Assembly: GCA_025529335.1 (NCBI GenBank)
Contig: JAMYHX010000423.1
Span: forward strand, 1 to 49,336
Direction of reading: 5' to 3'
Length of the DNA: 49,336 bases
Origin: Rhizopus sp. PT2906
Taxonomy: Eukaryota; Mucoromycota; Mucoromycetes; Mucorales; Rhizopodaceae
Program-made: the position numbers and the translations under genes
Notes under the pieces: model-generated
Told to the model about the DNA's origin: nothing
Database searches by the model: none
What the model saw: the letters and a program-made list of their open reading frames with translations, nothing else
Part shown: in pieces, positions 32,135 through 43,461 of the stretch
How positions within the stretch are numbered: position 1 is the first letter of the stretch
How the letters are laid out: every line of letters begins with the position of its first letter

Positions 32135-35100
32135 TTATTTTTTATTTGATTTTAGCAGAGGTCCATTATAGGATTTACCAAACAAGAGTTTTCCCTTCTC
32201 GATTATGTCATCAAATGATTTATACTTTTCAAGATATATCGCTGCCATCTGTTTATCTACGTTTTTGTATTCATTGTTCAAATGATCTTCAGGGTCAGAA
32301 TACAATGATTTTATGTCTTCATTTTCTTCTTCGCTTGTATAAAGGGATACTGATTTAGAAGATCGTGCCTGCTTATCATTTGAGCTGTATTCAGATGATT
32401 TTGTCGAGCTAATGCTTCCAATCAAGGAATCACTCATCATGTTTGTAAGTTCAACTTGTTCCTCTCTATCTGCTTCTAGTGATTGTTGACTACTGTCTTT
32501 TCTATTGGATAACAACTTCTTCTTTACCAAAGCTGGACTGTGCCTTAGGATAGCATGAAGGAATTCTAGATCATAAGGGAAGGTTAAACACATGGATAAC
32601 ATATGCTCTTTAACCTACGTTTCTGTATTTCTTCTACCATTTTGGCTACAGACCATGTCTTGTTTCTATACTCGATGCTGGGTTGCTTGAAAGAAAAATT
32701 ATAAATGTTATACAACGTATTTCGAGATGGTCCACGTAAGCTGATACAGTGTTTTGCTCCTGATATCTTTACATAAATGAATGTCCTATTAGTCGATGAG
32801 CGCTTCTTCATGATGGCTAATTCATCTTGCTTTAGTTTTGGTTTGCCTTGTAAAGCGTCTTTCATCATCTTTGCCAGCATCTCGATACTTGTACGGCTAC
32901 TTTCTGTCTTTAAAGAAAACCGACTAGAAGTATACCTTGAGCTACTATGTCTACTCAACTTTGGACGAATTGAGATCGATTCCTCATTTTCATCCATCTC
33001 GTCGTCTGTTATACTTTCGGTATCCTCTTCTTCGTCATCATCACTCCTGTTATCCCTGTCTGACGCGGCTACGGTAACTCTTGGAAAAAAATAGTCTTTC
33101 AAAGCGGTTCCAAAAGCTATACTGATCTGCAGGTGAAGAGGGGCAACATGCACCTCTAATTGCTGAATGATAGGTATTCCTCCCACAGGTGGAAGGGTAT
33201 CCAAAATCCCACGTAATACCTTGTCCCTAGATGATGTTGATTGATCAACGTATGTATCCAGGACTTGAACAAACACAGGCGATTCAGTGGTATTTATAAC
33301 TTGCATCCTGTCTACTTCTATCATATGCCTACTTGAACCAGCTGGCTTACGGATGGATGAATACTTGGTATCCTGTAGAATCCATTTACACAGAGATGTC
33401 TCTTTGCCTTTCTCCACCATAAGTGCTTCCCAAACAATTTCATCAGCAATAAAATTTAACTTCATGGCCGCACCACTTTCTTTCAAACGGTCATCTTGTC
33501 TGAATGTCTGAATTGACTTGATCGCTTCTATCACGAGATACAAACGCTCTAAGCTGTCGAAAGCTTTCTTCTTGTTCACCTGATATTGCTGAATAGCCTC
33601 ATCATCTAGATTTGGCAGTTCATTTAAGAACCGTTTATGCATGCTGATGAGAAACCTTGACTGTGCTTGAAGTACAGCAACTTGTTTTATCGACTGAACA
33701 AGATCGCTACGTTCGGCTGCCAACATAATTTCCTGAAAGAGTTCCATACGCTTTTTTTTACCGGGTATCAAGCTTCTGCCGAGTACAAGATTGGATATTG
33801 TGTAATACAATACATGGCTCTGTAATGAATTAGCAGCTAATTTGAGCTGAGGAAAGTGCAACTGCACAGTATTACTGCGATCTTCAAAGGGGTTATGTCG
33901 ACTTGAGAGATACTTATTGGCCTTGATTCGCAAGGGATTATAGGAGTCAAGCTGGATCGTACCAGAGAGTTGAGAAGCAATGCGTTGAAAGTTTTCAAAG
34001 TATTTCAAGTCCTGATATTGCCATAACTGCTCAGGCTGTATCCAAGCCGCCCAGTGTTTCTTGGGGCTGTTGTTACCATATATGTGCTGAATGAGATCTA
34101 GTTCCTCTTTTGACCCTAAACGACTGGCTATAAATAGTTGTGCATTGTTCAAACTCATAATACATCTGTTCTTGACCAATTTGATCTCTTTTTCTGCAGT
34201 GTCGTCGCTGTTGTCGAGAATTTCAAAGCTCTTGATTTGCATTCTTTGGTTTGTCACTAAAACAAGATGATCCAATCCTCTTTCGCTTTGAAGGATAACT
34301 TGTGGATGTATCATCTCAACGACAAACTTGCTCCTCATTTCGTAATACTCGGGTATAGAGTTGTATTGATAATCTGGATCATCGTTTAAATTGTCAAATG
34401 CGTAGACTCCATCATGGTTCTTTGCTTCTCTCTTGACTTCTTCTATCTCGTTGTAAGCTACAAAGTTGGTGTCTCTTTCAGACAATAGTTTCTGTAGCAA
34501 TTCCTTTGCCATTTCCTCAGCGGCACGATTGTCTACACTGTCAGGAACATCAGGTTTCCAGCGCTGCTGTTCGTCAACTGAATTAGCCAGTCCGGAGAGA
34601 TATTGAAGGCAGCGAGCAGAGAGATTGTATGCTTGTACAGATCGGCTGGACTTTAATTCATTCCAATAGATGACAATGTCTCGAATAGAGTCGTTCCATA
34701 TAATCTGTGGGTTATGGATGAAGCATCGATTCTTGAAATGGCCCATGAGTGTCTCCCATCTAGACAGCTCGTCGCGAAAGATAACAGAGGATGTTCCCGT
34801 ATGAATAAAGTTTGATCCTTCATTGTTAAATTCGGATTCAAAGATGACTTGACCGATGTAGTTGTGAAGAATATATCTCTTGTTTCGCAAGTAATCTATC
34901 TTGTTTGAAAGAGTGCAATGCTGATTCTTTAGCTCGGGGTATTCTTTATACCCACATGTATCAAGAGCTTGAATGACTGTATCCAGCTGTTGATCATACT
35001 CTTCAATAAGATTATCCAATTCGACAGCACGTCGATTCAAATAAGCTTTCTGGAATTCATAAGCATCTATATAACCTAGTAAGTTCTACTAATAACTTTT

Positions 35101-35935
35101 TATGGGGCTTTCTTATTTATCTACCTATCTTATCATTTATAGTGCACTCGTGAGTCATACGTAAATATTCGCGCTTATTGATCCCGTCTTCATCATGCTG
35201 CTTTACAAAGTAAAATAATGGAGAGAACAAAAATGGATAGACTTCTACATTCAAGTACATCGGCTTGTTACTGGCGGTTGATAAAGGATCCAACAAGACG
35301 TAATCTCCAGGATCAACCCATTTGCAGCTATATATGTCCTGTAGAGGAGTATCCATATAGGATAAGCTACTTCTATGGTTCTTTGCTTTTTGGCTGTTAC
35401 TCGCCTTAACAGCGCGCAGGTCAATATCGTTCATTTGCAATTTTGCTTCATGAAAGACGCGTTCGACCTTGACAGTATCTTGATGCTTGAGCAACTCTCT
35501 TCGCGAATGAAGATCCACAACAAAATCACGAGCGTGTGCCTTGAGTCCAAGAGAGCGTTTGCCATTTCTCAAATATGATTCTTCTTCTGAACAAAAGAAG
35601 CCAACTGAGAGTGAATTGAGAACGATCTTGTACTTGACAGTGTCGAGATGATCCCCATAACCTTTTGTTCTCTCTTTTTTGTCTGTCCAGAATGATCCTT
35701 GGCGTACAGGTAGGCTAAATGGACCACCAAAGAGATCATACCAGGCTGAGAAGTATTCTATGAAGCATTGACTGAGATACATGGCATTGTGCGGCCTGCT
35801 GCTGCCATAGAGCTGAGCATCATCCGGAACATGGCTATCTAGATCCTCTAGCTGAACAATGCTAAATGACAGATGAATAAAGTTGGATCGAAACCCGCGG
35901 TAAGAATCATATGTGTCCTGAACCAAAGTGATGTT

Positions 35936-35975
<40 letters not shown>

Positions 35976-38900
35976 TATCATGAATCTGTGAGAGTATATA
36001 TTACCATATCCTCATGTGCGGCTACGTATTGAGGCGATTTGAACGTGACTTGATGATGAGGCATAAATGTACTTGTCCTGCACCGTTCAATTGGATGTAG
36101 CGTGTCATGTCCTATGCAACTCAACTGGTCACAGATAGATCGTTCAAAGAGCATGCCGATACCCATCTTTATGCCACCCGACAGTTTCAGGACGACCTTC
36201 AAGAACCTTTCGTCGTGGCTTACTCTGTTGTTCGTAGCCAGTGTGTCTGGTAATTGAGGTATAAAATCACTTGCTAGGTTAGGAACACCAAACGTGTATT
36301 CTTGACTGATGATCTGCATAAATTCGCGCTGTGGATTCTGGTACCCGATGAGCCACATTATGTCTTTACTCCAAACCTTGGCCATACCTGCTCCATGGCC
36401 ATTAAGTTCATATGGATTCCTAGTCCCCTTCATGACAAAAGCGAGATCACCTGACAGAAATTTGACCTTGATGCGAGAGTGATAGATAAAACGAATCTTG
36501 TCCCACCAACCTAGACTCGGCGATGGATCAACAGGTGCCGCCGTGAGGGTGTCTAAGACACGAATGATGTCTTGAATCGCCGGCTTATATGAGTTTGACC
36601 ATCCAATGATTGACATACCGTCAGTCATAACAGCGTAGTCTACAATTGAGTAAAACTTGAGAGGTGAAGCAGTTCGCACAGCAGAGAGTGTGTATCCCGA
36701 CGGCAGAATTGACACAGGTATGATCCGACTTCCTCTTGAATCGCCTGTTTCGTCAGCAGCGACATAATCACCTTCAAGGGTCCAAGATACTGGATTGACG
36801 TCAGAGGATGGAGGTACGTACAAGAGAGGTACAGGATAGTCTCGTATCTTTATCCAGGTTCTACCTGCCTTTAGAGACAGATGGAAGGGAATCAGCAAAG
36901 AAAAGTTGGAAGAAATGCCACCTCCGAGATCATGTGCAAAGGCTCGTGTATCATCAAGTGAGAATTTAGGGAGGCTAACCTCGATGCATGCATTTTCAGC
37001 TGAAAAATTCACCAAGGGTGGGAATAACGGGCGTGGCAGGACATCAATTTGAAACCAAGAAGAAAAGGCTTCTTGATCTCTCACTTCCTGATCTAATGCG
37101 CTATCGAGAGTATCGGCATTGAAAGGATGTCGATAATCATGCGCAACATACATGGACTCGTAAAATGATGCTTGAGTACTAATTGCCCGGTCAATGTTTT
37201 TTATCCAGAGCTGTGAAAAATGCCTGGACAGGTCATCTCCGGCGTCCTGGATCTCTCTCTCTGTAGGCGAGTTATTACCTTCACAGCCTTGCTCCTCTGC
37301 TTCATCCTGTGGCGTTCCATTGATCTTTTTCTCAAACGCCTCCTTATATGCTTGGCGCTTTTCCTGTTCTACTAAACCGCATCTAAATATTGTCTGCAGT
37401 CGTGCCTCGAATGGATCGTCGTCAAAATGAATCAAGAACATATTTGACTTAATTTTCACCGGTCTGATCTGGATAGGCACATTGTTAGTTGCAGGGCTAA
37501 AGTAGGTAAAATGATTGCCATTATTGTTCAGTATTCTTGCATGCAAGGCTTTGACTGCCTTGATGTGGCGAATGAGACAATCTAAAATATCGGCCAAGAT
37601 GTACTGATAGGGGACACGCAAGAAGATCTTTTTGAGGACAAGGTCGATAGGTGAGTGTGCATCAAATGTGAGCTCACAGCTATCAAGCTCTACAAGCGGG
37701 TTCCAGCCGTTGTTGCCACGAGATATGCCAAGGATAGCCAGATTGTCTACAATTGCTGTAAATCGACCGCTTGGTGATAGAACAGATGACACCTGATCCA
37801 TTCGGAGGTAAAGGTTAGCTGTACTTGCCAGATTCAAACGAACGTCACCACGGTCAACATGAATTTTCAACTGAACGTCTCGTGGTTTCTGAGAGGTTAC
37901 TAGACCTGTTCTTGTTGGTAGAGAAGACAGGAGCCTTGAAAGCGACCTTGAAGCCAACAGGCACACGTAATGGTTGTTTACAGAATAGCAAATACCGTAC
38001 TTTTTAATATGAGCAACGACTTGTAATGGTACCAGCGTTTGATACTTGGACACATGAAGTTCAGAAATCCAAAGGATCAACTGCGGATCTGGTTGCTCTG
38101 ACGATATCGCATGCGAGGTCTGTTCGATGGATAGTGCACATAGATGGAGAAGTGTCTTTGATGAATTAAAAACAAAGGTCATGCTGTGTGCGTGTAGTGC
38201 CACTTGAGCGCTGATCATTTCGGAAGGCGTATTATCAATAAACCCTCTAGGAGGTAGTGGCCCATTAGCCGTCTTTCCAAGGTCCATGGTAGATAAAGAA
38301 ACAGAGAAGTTGGAAAGCTCCAGATAGAATGTTACGTGCTGCCAAAGTGCTTCTAGCCAAGGAGACGATGTGGATTGTTTTTCTTGTGTCAGTGCAGAGA
38401 TCCACGCGGCACTTGCATCTGCGTCATCCTGATCGTTACAGAGATAAATCACAGGCCTTTCTATCATGGCATCTGCTTGTATGGGCTGTTGCATCAAACT
38501 CAAAAGCGTCTGTGGCTCTTTACTAGTGTCAAGCTTGGTTTTGACCGTCAGGGCAGCTCTTTTGATAGACACGCATTGTTTCTTTGTTTCATTGATGTGG
38601 CATCCAATAGCAAATTTGTGAAACACTACTTTGGTCATCAATTTAAATGTATCCGGATATTCTATCAGTGGTAGACGTTGTATGAGGCTTGCCCATTTTT
38701 TATCTTTTACGGCGGTGCTCCTTTTGAAAAAGTCGCGATGATGAAGCCATTGATACTCCTCTTGAGCAAAGTGAGCGTCTAGGAGACTAGAATAAGTAGG
38801 ACATTCAACAGCCAATCTCCAAATGAGATCACTTGCGGTCATGTATCCTTGACGATTAGACAAGAGAGAACATGCTATCCCAGGAGAGTACATGACGAGA

Positions 38901-39777
38901 GAAGCAGTAAACATGGGCAAAATGAATTGACGCTTAGACGAAGAATTAGAGGAAGGCAGTCGTGAAACGAATGCACGTAGTAAATCAAGGTCAATATTAG
39001 GTGATTGGATAATTATTGTCAACGACTTGAAAGCTATTGTGAGGTTAGAAGCATTATTTACAGAATGAACCCGTTCTTACCTTGATGTAAATTTGAATGA
39101 ATTTGGAGATATGTCATGCTTATCAAGCAGAATGATCGTTGGTCAAACAGTGCATTCCATTCTATATTGGATGCACTCAGTTGCAGTGAAGGATAGAATG
39201 AGGACTGTACCGAATGCATATCGACAGAACAGTAATCGGGATGAATGAGTTTGATTAATCGTACTGTTACACGAGCCGTCTTGAATAAAGAATAATCCTT
39301 TGTTTCATCTTGCTTTTCTTGATCATGCTTCAATTCTGATAAATGATGACCGTAGACAATCAGCTGGTCGAGATTAAACAGGAATGAACGGTCGACGGAG
39401 AGCTTAGTCAAATCTACTAGGCAAGATTGATGATGAAAAAGTTGAATTTTACTTGAAACTAATTGTTGATTCACTAGATGAAGGCTGTCACAATAAAGAA
39501 TGAAGTGATTATAGTGAATGGATAAGGATTGAGCGTGAATGATGATGGGCAATTTGGAGATCCATTTGAACAAGTACATCTTGAACTTGGACATTGTGTG
39601 GCTACTACTACTGTTACTATTGACACTAGTAAGATAGACATGTTTTAGTTCTATCACTAGTCCATGGTGAAGATAGATTTTAAATTCCTTGATTTGTAGT
39701 TGATTGAATAAAAGGGACCTATTTAGATAAATAAACAAGAAGAGGAAGACAACGAATAAGCATAGATTGATGACCAT
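32135..39777 (-). CDS. FMP27/Hobbit-family bridge-like lipid transfer protein (BLTP2)
   Basis: Five exons (39777-39081, 39033-36005, 35917-35125, 35066-32619, 32565-32135) add to 7398 nt, 2465 aa, close to the size of yeast Fmp27. It opens with a hydrophobic membrane anchor (NLCLFVVFLFLFIYL) and continues as repeating beta-groove (RBG-like) sequence. At about residue 1074 is the diagnostic GFWDK-type block, here GWWDKIRFIYHSRIKVKF, followed by KGTRNPYELNGHGAGMAKVW. The C-terminal third is helical and charged, with an acidic stretch (DDEEEDTESITDDE) and a phospho-Ser-rich tail. Family members are rod-shaped lipid channels at ER-plasma membrane contacts. Intron 2 contains a 35-T run in sense. 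The last intron (32618-32566) starts GTAGGT. The 3' end lies 260 bp before POLE2, in tandem. Confidence 0.92.
35939..35973. repeat. A35 homopolymer (T35 in sense) inside an FMP27 intron
   Basis: 35 consecutive A bases on the plus strand. In the transcript this is a U run directly before the TACTAAC-like branch site of the 87-nt second intron (36004-35918). Confidence 0.9.
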
Positions 39778-39916
39778 TGTGATGTAAAGAAGGGAAGAAA
39801 GAAAGAAAGAAAGAAAGAAGAGAGGGGATGTTTTTATTTTCTTTCTAAATATATATAATAAATGTGTATATATGTGATAAAATAATGTGGGTGGGTGTGT
39901 ACGACAAATAATGAAT
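39778..39916. promoter_or_regulatory. 139-bp tandem spacer with (GAAA)n tract
   Basis: This lies between the homeodomain gene stop (39917) and the FMP27 start (39777), both on the minus strand. It must hold the FMP27 promoter or 5'UTR and the homeodomain gene's 3'UTR. A (GAAA)n tract covers 39795-39820, and (TA)-rich blocks follow. Confidence 0.45.
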
Positions 39917-41010
39917 CTATAAATGAGTAATAGTTGGAAATGCCCAATGATGAGTATTATCTTTTAGTGGTAAACTTGAATGTCTCCAGTGATCAATTGG
40001 GAATTGAGTGATCTGACATAATCTATCATCAATACCAGCAATGTTTAACAGCTGCTGTCTAAGATCGATAGCCAAACCGCGAATGGTGTGAGTTAATACC
40101 AAAGATGCTTGCATTCCTTCGGTAAAATCACTACATTGAATCCATGAAGTATCATTATTGTTCATAAAGAAAATGGGTGCTTCTATCAATTGAATATTGA
40201 TTTCTGCAGAGATATTGTCTTCTAGTACGTGTAATTCGATACATGATATCATATCAAATGAGATGATCATTTTGAAATGATAGTCGTTGTCTCTGATATG
40301 CCATGAAAACTCTCTATTCATCAACGTATAATAGCATTCTAGATCATGTTGATGTATCTTCATTCTATGCCAGCTACCTATTGTTAATGATGTAGCGGTG
40401 ATCAAGCCAGTGTCTAATTCTGTATATATACATATATATATAAATACCAAAATCTTTATCTTTGTATATAATAATATATACCTTTATATAGACTAGGCTG
40501 TGGCGAAGGTGATGCATAACTAGGTCCACTGATGGATATACTAGGGGGATCAAAGTTAAAGAGACAACTACCAGTAGTCGTCGTTGTAGTACTCGCAGTC
40601 ATACTAGAAGCATGATTATTATTAGTAGGCGGAATAAGAGGAGGAGGAGGAGGTGGCGGAATAGATGAAGATCGAACCATATCTGAGCTCCATGCTCTGT
40701 ATGGTAACTTTTGTCTTGAGGCAAAAGGATACCAGTAAGGGCTTAGCTGTTGTTGCTGTTGTTGTTGTTCTTGTCTCAACATGACTCTCTTTTGAAGCAT
40801 CTTGACTTTAGCTCGTCTATTCTGGAACCAAATCTGAATTGAGCGTTCTGGCATCTTGAGCTTTTCTGCTAATTGTTTACGCAATTTAGAATCAGGAGTT
40901 GAAGTCATGTTGAAGGTTTCTTCAAGTATCGTCAACTGAGCTGGAGTAACTCTGGTACGTTTCTTTGTATCTTCATTGGATGTGAGTGGAGGTGAGGTAG
41001 ACTCTGACAT
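39917..41010 (-). CDS. homeodomain transcription factor with HOY1-like C-terminal domain
   Basis: Two exons, 41010-40482 and 40419-39917, 1032 nt, 343 aa. Residues 16-72 are a homeodomain: KKRTRVTPAQLTILEETF, then KLRKQLAEKLKMPERSIQ and the recognition helix IWFQNRRAKVKM (W48/F49/N51/R53 pattern present). A Gln tract, a Pro run and a Thr run follow. After the intron the C-terminus (GLITATSLTIGSWHRMKI ... FKMIISFDMISCIELHVLE ... WIQCSDFTEGMQASLVLTH) is a conserved beta-rich domain like the PH-like domain of fungal TRF2/HOY1 proteins. HOY1 is linked to hyphal growth in Yarrowia; the role here is unknown. Nuclear, sequence-specific DNA binding is expected. Confidence 0.88.
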
Positions 41011-41681
41011 ATGTTTTAAAGGAAAGGAAAGGGTTTATAGATAATAAAAAGGAATGTAAAGATAGTAGAAGAGTTGAGAAAAAGAAATAAAGTACAAAAA
41101 AGGGGGGAAAATAAAATTATATGAAGTCAATTTCGCTCATTCAATTTATTGTGTATAAGCGGAGCTACACTTTACTAGCTAATAAACACACAATGTTTGA
41201 AAAGAATAGAGCCCTTAGCACGGAGAAACGGGAATGATGTTTATCAACTTAATCATGCTAGTCACCTTTGTTTATCTCGTCTTTTTGTTACACTTAAACT
41301 TGACTCGAGAAAAATAAGCAGAAAAGATAGGCACGTCTCATATGATTCCCTTTAAACCATGTGAATACGCTCATGCGCAGCGAATAAAAGAAATGCATTC
41401 ATCACTCCACATTTCAGCTAGTTATCTACAAATCTATATATTGGATAGAATGACACTCTCTTTTGTACACCCTTTATAAACATTTCTAGCAATCAGCTTC
41501 TCTCTTATCCAAAAAAAAGATATACTCTAGAGTTGACATGGCAGTTGTGAGAATATCGCGTGAGAAAGTTATTTTGTATATTTGATAGAAAAAGGAACAT
41601 CTCTTTTTGTAACAACGGAGTAAAACCCATTTTATTCGTATTTTTATATCTACGTGCAGATTAAAATTATATACATTAAAT
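41011..41681. other. intergenic: promoter of homeodomain gene and 3' flank of peroxiredoxin gene
   Basis: 670 bp, no gene recognised. The purine-rich part near 41030-41120 is the presumed 5' leader and promoter of the homeodomain gene. Confidence 0.45.
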
Positions 41682-42378
41682 TTAGTTAACAGTTTGGAAG
41701 TATTCTTGAGATTCCTTGGGGTTGGGCTTAATGGTCTTGGCACCAGCCTTCCAGTTGGCAGGGCAGACTTCACCGTGCTTATCAGTGAATTGGAAAGCTT
41801 CGACGAGACGGAGGACTTCATCAACGGAACGACCAACGGGGAGATCGTTGATGGTGATTTGACGAACAATACCATTGGGGTCAATGATAAAGAGACCACG
41901 GAGAGCAATACCGTCGTTTTCGATGAGGACACCGTAGTCCTTGGCAATGGACTTGGTCTTATCGGCGAGGAGAGGAATCTTCATTTCACCGAGACCACCT
42001 TGCTTACGAGGAGTGTTGATCCAAGCGAGGTGAGAGAATTCTTTTGAAAAAGTTAGTTTTCAACCACACACAACGCACATATATATAAACTTACCAGAGT
42101 CAGTGGAAGCACCGATGACAGCAGTGTTCAAAGCCTCGAATTCAGCAATACGTTCAGAGAAGGCAAGAATTTCAGTAGGGCAAACGAAGGTGAAATCCAT
42201 AGGGTACCAGAAGAAAACAACGTATTTACCCTTGTAGTCAGAGAGGGAGATGTTCTTGAATTCACCGTTGACAACAGCGGGAGCAGTGAAAGCGGGAGCA
42301 GGCTTTTGAACTTGAGCGACTGTTTATTTGTTAGATGAACATTCCAAGAAAAGTAACGAGAGAGAAATGCTTACCCAT
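41682..42378 (-). CDS. TSA1: typical 2-Cys peroxiredoxin (Tsa1-type)
   Basis: Three exons: 42378-42375 (only ATGG), 42319-42095 and 42040-41682; 588 nt, 195 aa. It reduces H2O2 and organic peroxides in the cytosol using thioredoxin. Peroxidatic Cys48 lies in DFTFVCPTE, with the Thr and Arg of the active site around it, and resolving Cys169 in HGEVCPANWKAG. GGLG (91-94) and the YF near the C-terminus (YFQTVN) are the two features of hyperoxidation-sensitive eukaryotic peroxiredoxins, consistent with H2O2 signalling and chaperone switching. Upstream are a TATA box (GTTATAAATA) 53 nt from the ATG and three TTA(C/G)TAA sites, pointing to oxidative-stress induction by a Yap1/Pap1-like bZIP factor. 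Confidence 0.96.
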
Positions 42379-42430
42379 TTTTATATTATTAAAGTTAAAA
42401 AAGAAGAGAAAAGGGACGTGAAGTTCGCGA

Positions 42431-42440
42431 TATTTATAAC
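42431..42440 (-). promoter_or_regulatory. TATA box of peroxiredoxin gene
   Basis: GTTATAAATA on the minus strand, 53 nt upstream of the peroxiredoxin ATG, a normal spacing for a strong fungal promoter. Confidence 0.55.
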
Positions 42441-42492
42441 CCTTTTTTTTTCTGTGAGTTTCTTTCAAATCTTATTTGTTGACTACAAAAAT

Positions 42493-42607
42493 TTAGTAAC
42501 CAGTGAATGGAGTTTAAATTGATTAGTAAACAGGTCGTTATCCAATCAAATGTAAAGACTGAGTAAGCAGAAAGGTATCCTATGAGCAAATAAGCTTTGA
42601 TTACTAA
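42493..42607. promoter_or_regulatory. cluster of three Yap1-type TTA(C/G)TAA sites
   Basis: TTAGTAA at 42493-42499 and 42523-42529 and TTACTAA at 42601-42607, that is 115 to 229 nt upstream of the peroxiredoxin ATG. This is the consensus of Yap1/Pap1 bZIP factors, the known activators of peroxiredoxin genes in fungi. With local base composition about 0.1 site would be expected in 230 bp, by my rough estimate. Confidence 0.65.
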
Positions 42608-43461
42608 AGAAAGAGAATTTCTCTATTTCCTGTCCACTGTTTCAATTGACCCGAAAAGAAAATTAGTTGTCCGGCAAAAGTTTAATAATTCCGGGAGACA
42701 TGGAAATTACATATTTAAGCATGAAAGTCAAGTATTTAATGCTCTAAAGTGAGAGCTGTACTTGTCTTTTAGGCTTTGAAGTTTCCCTGAATGTTTCTTC
42801 ATAGGAACAAGATTCTCTTTGGAATGACAAATAATACAAGCAGTATATGTTGTACGTCTAAACATGCTTTCAGTAGATTTCATATCAGACTGTCTACTGT
42901 TTGTTTGTGAAAAGGAGCATCTTGCGGTTATTGTGCAAGCATATCGATAGTGCTTGAGATTATTAATATTCTAAATCCATTTACATGAATGTCAGGCTAT
43001 AGAGCTCTTTTATATTTCGAGATGAAATCGCGTATGCGGGCGCGAAGCTGTGTGTTTGATCATCCTCATATAGGTTCTCTTTTTAGCAGGTCAAGGCCTC
43101 GCTTCTTAAAGTACAGCTGTCAGCAAGTGTCCTTCCAGACTGGCTGATAACCAGGAAGTGCATTTGGGGTTGCATTGATTTCAGCGTCATTATATAATAG
43201 TTTAAGTTTCTTGGTCCTTTTTGAGATCACGAAATACCCACACTGACAATATTCAAGTAATTGATATATATTGGTCCTTCTCCTTTGCATACCAACTGCT
43301 GTCTTCTACACTCTTTTTTTTCGAGTCAATATCAAACGGTATTTACATGGCCAAACCAATAAAGTCTCTATTTATTATAGAAAAGTTAAAGCGATCCATT
43401 ATATTTGAATATATCCGTTATGATTTAATTTGATGATGATTGTCTTGTCATGTTTATTAAA

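Larger units (their letters stand above)
42379..43461. other. intergenic: peroxiredoxin promoter and 3' flank of TONSL-like gene
   Basis: The part next to the peroxiredoxin gene carries the TATA and Yap1-type sites listed separately. In the remaining 850 bp I see no gene or RNA. Confidence 0.5.
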
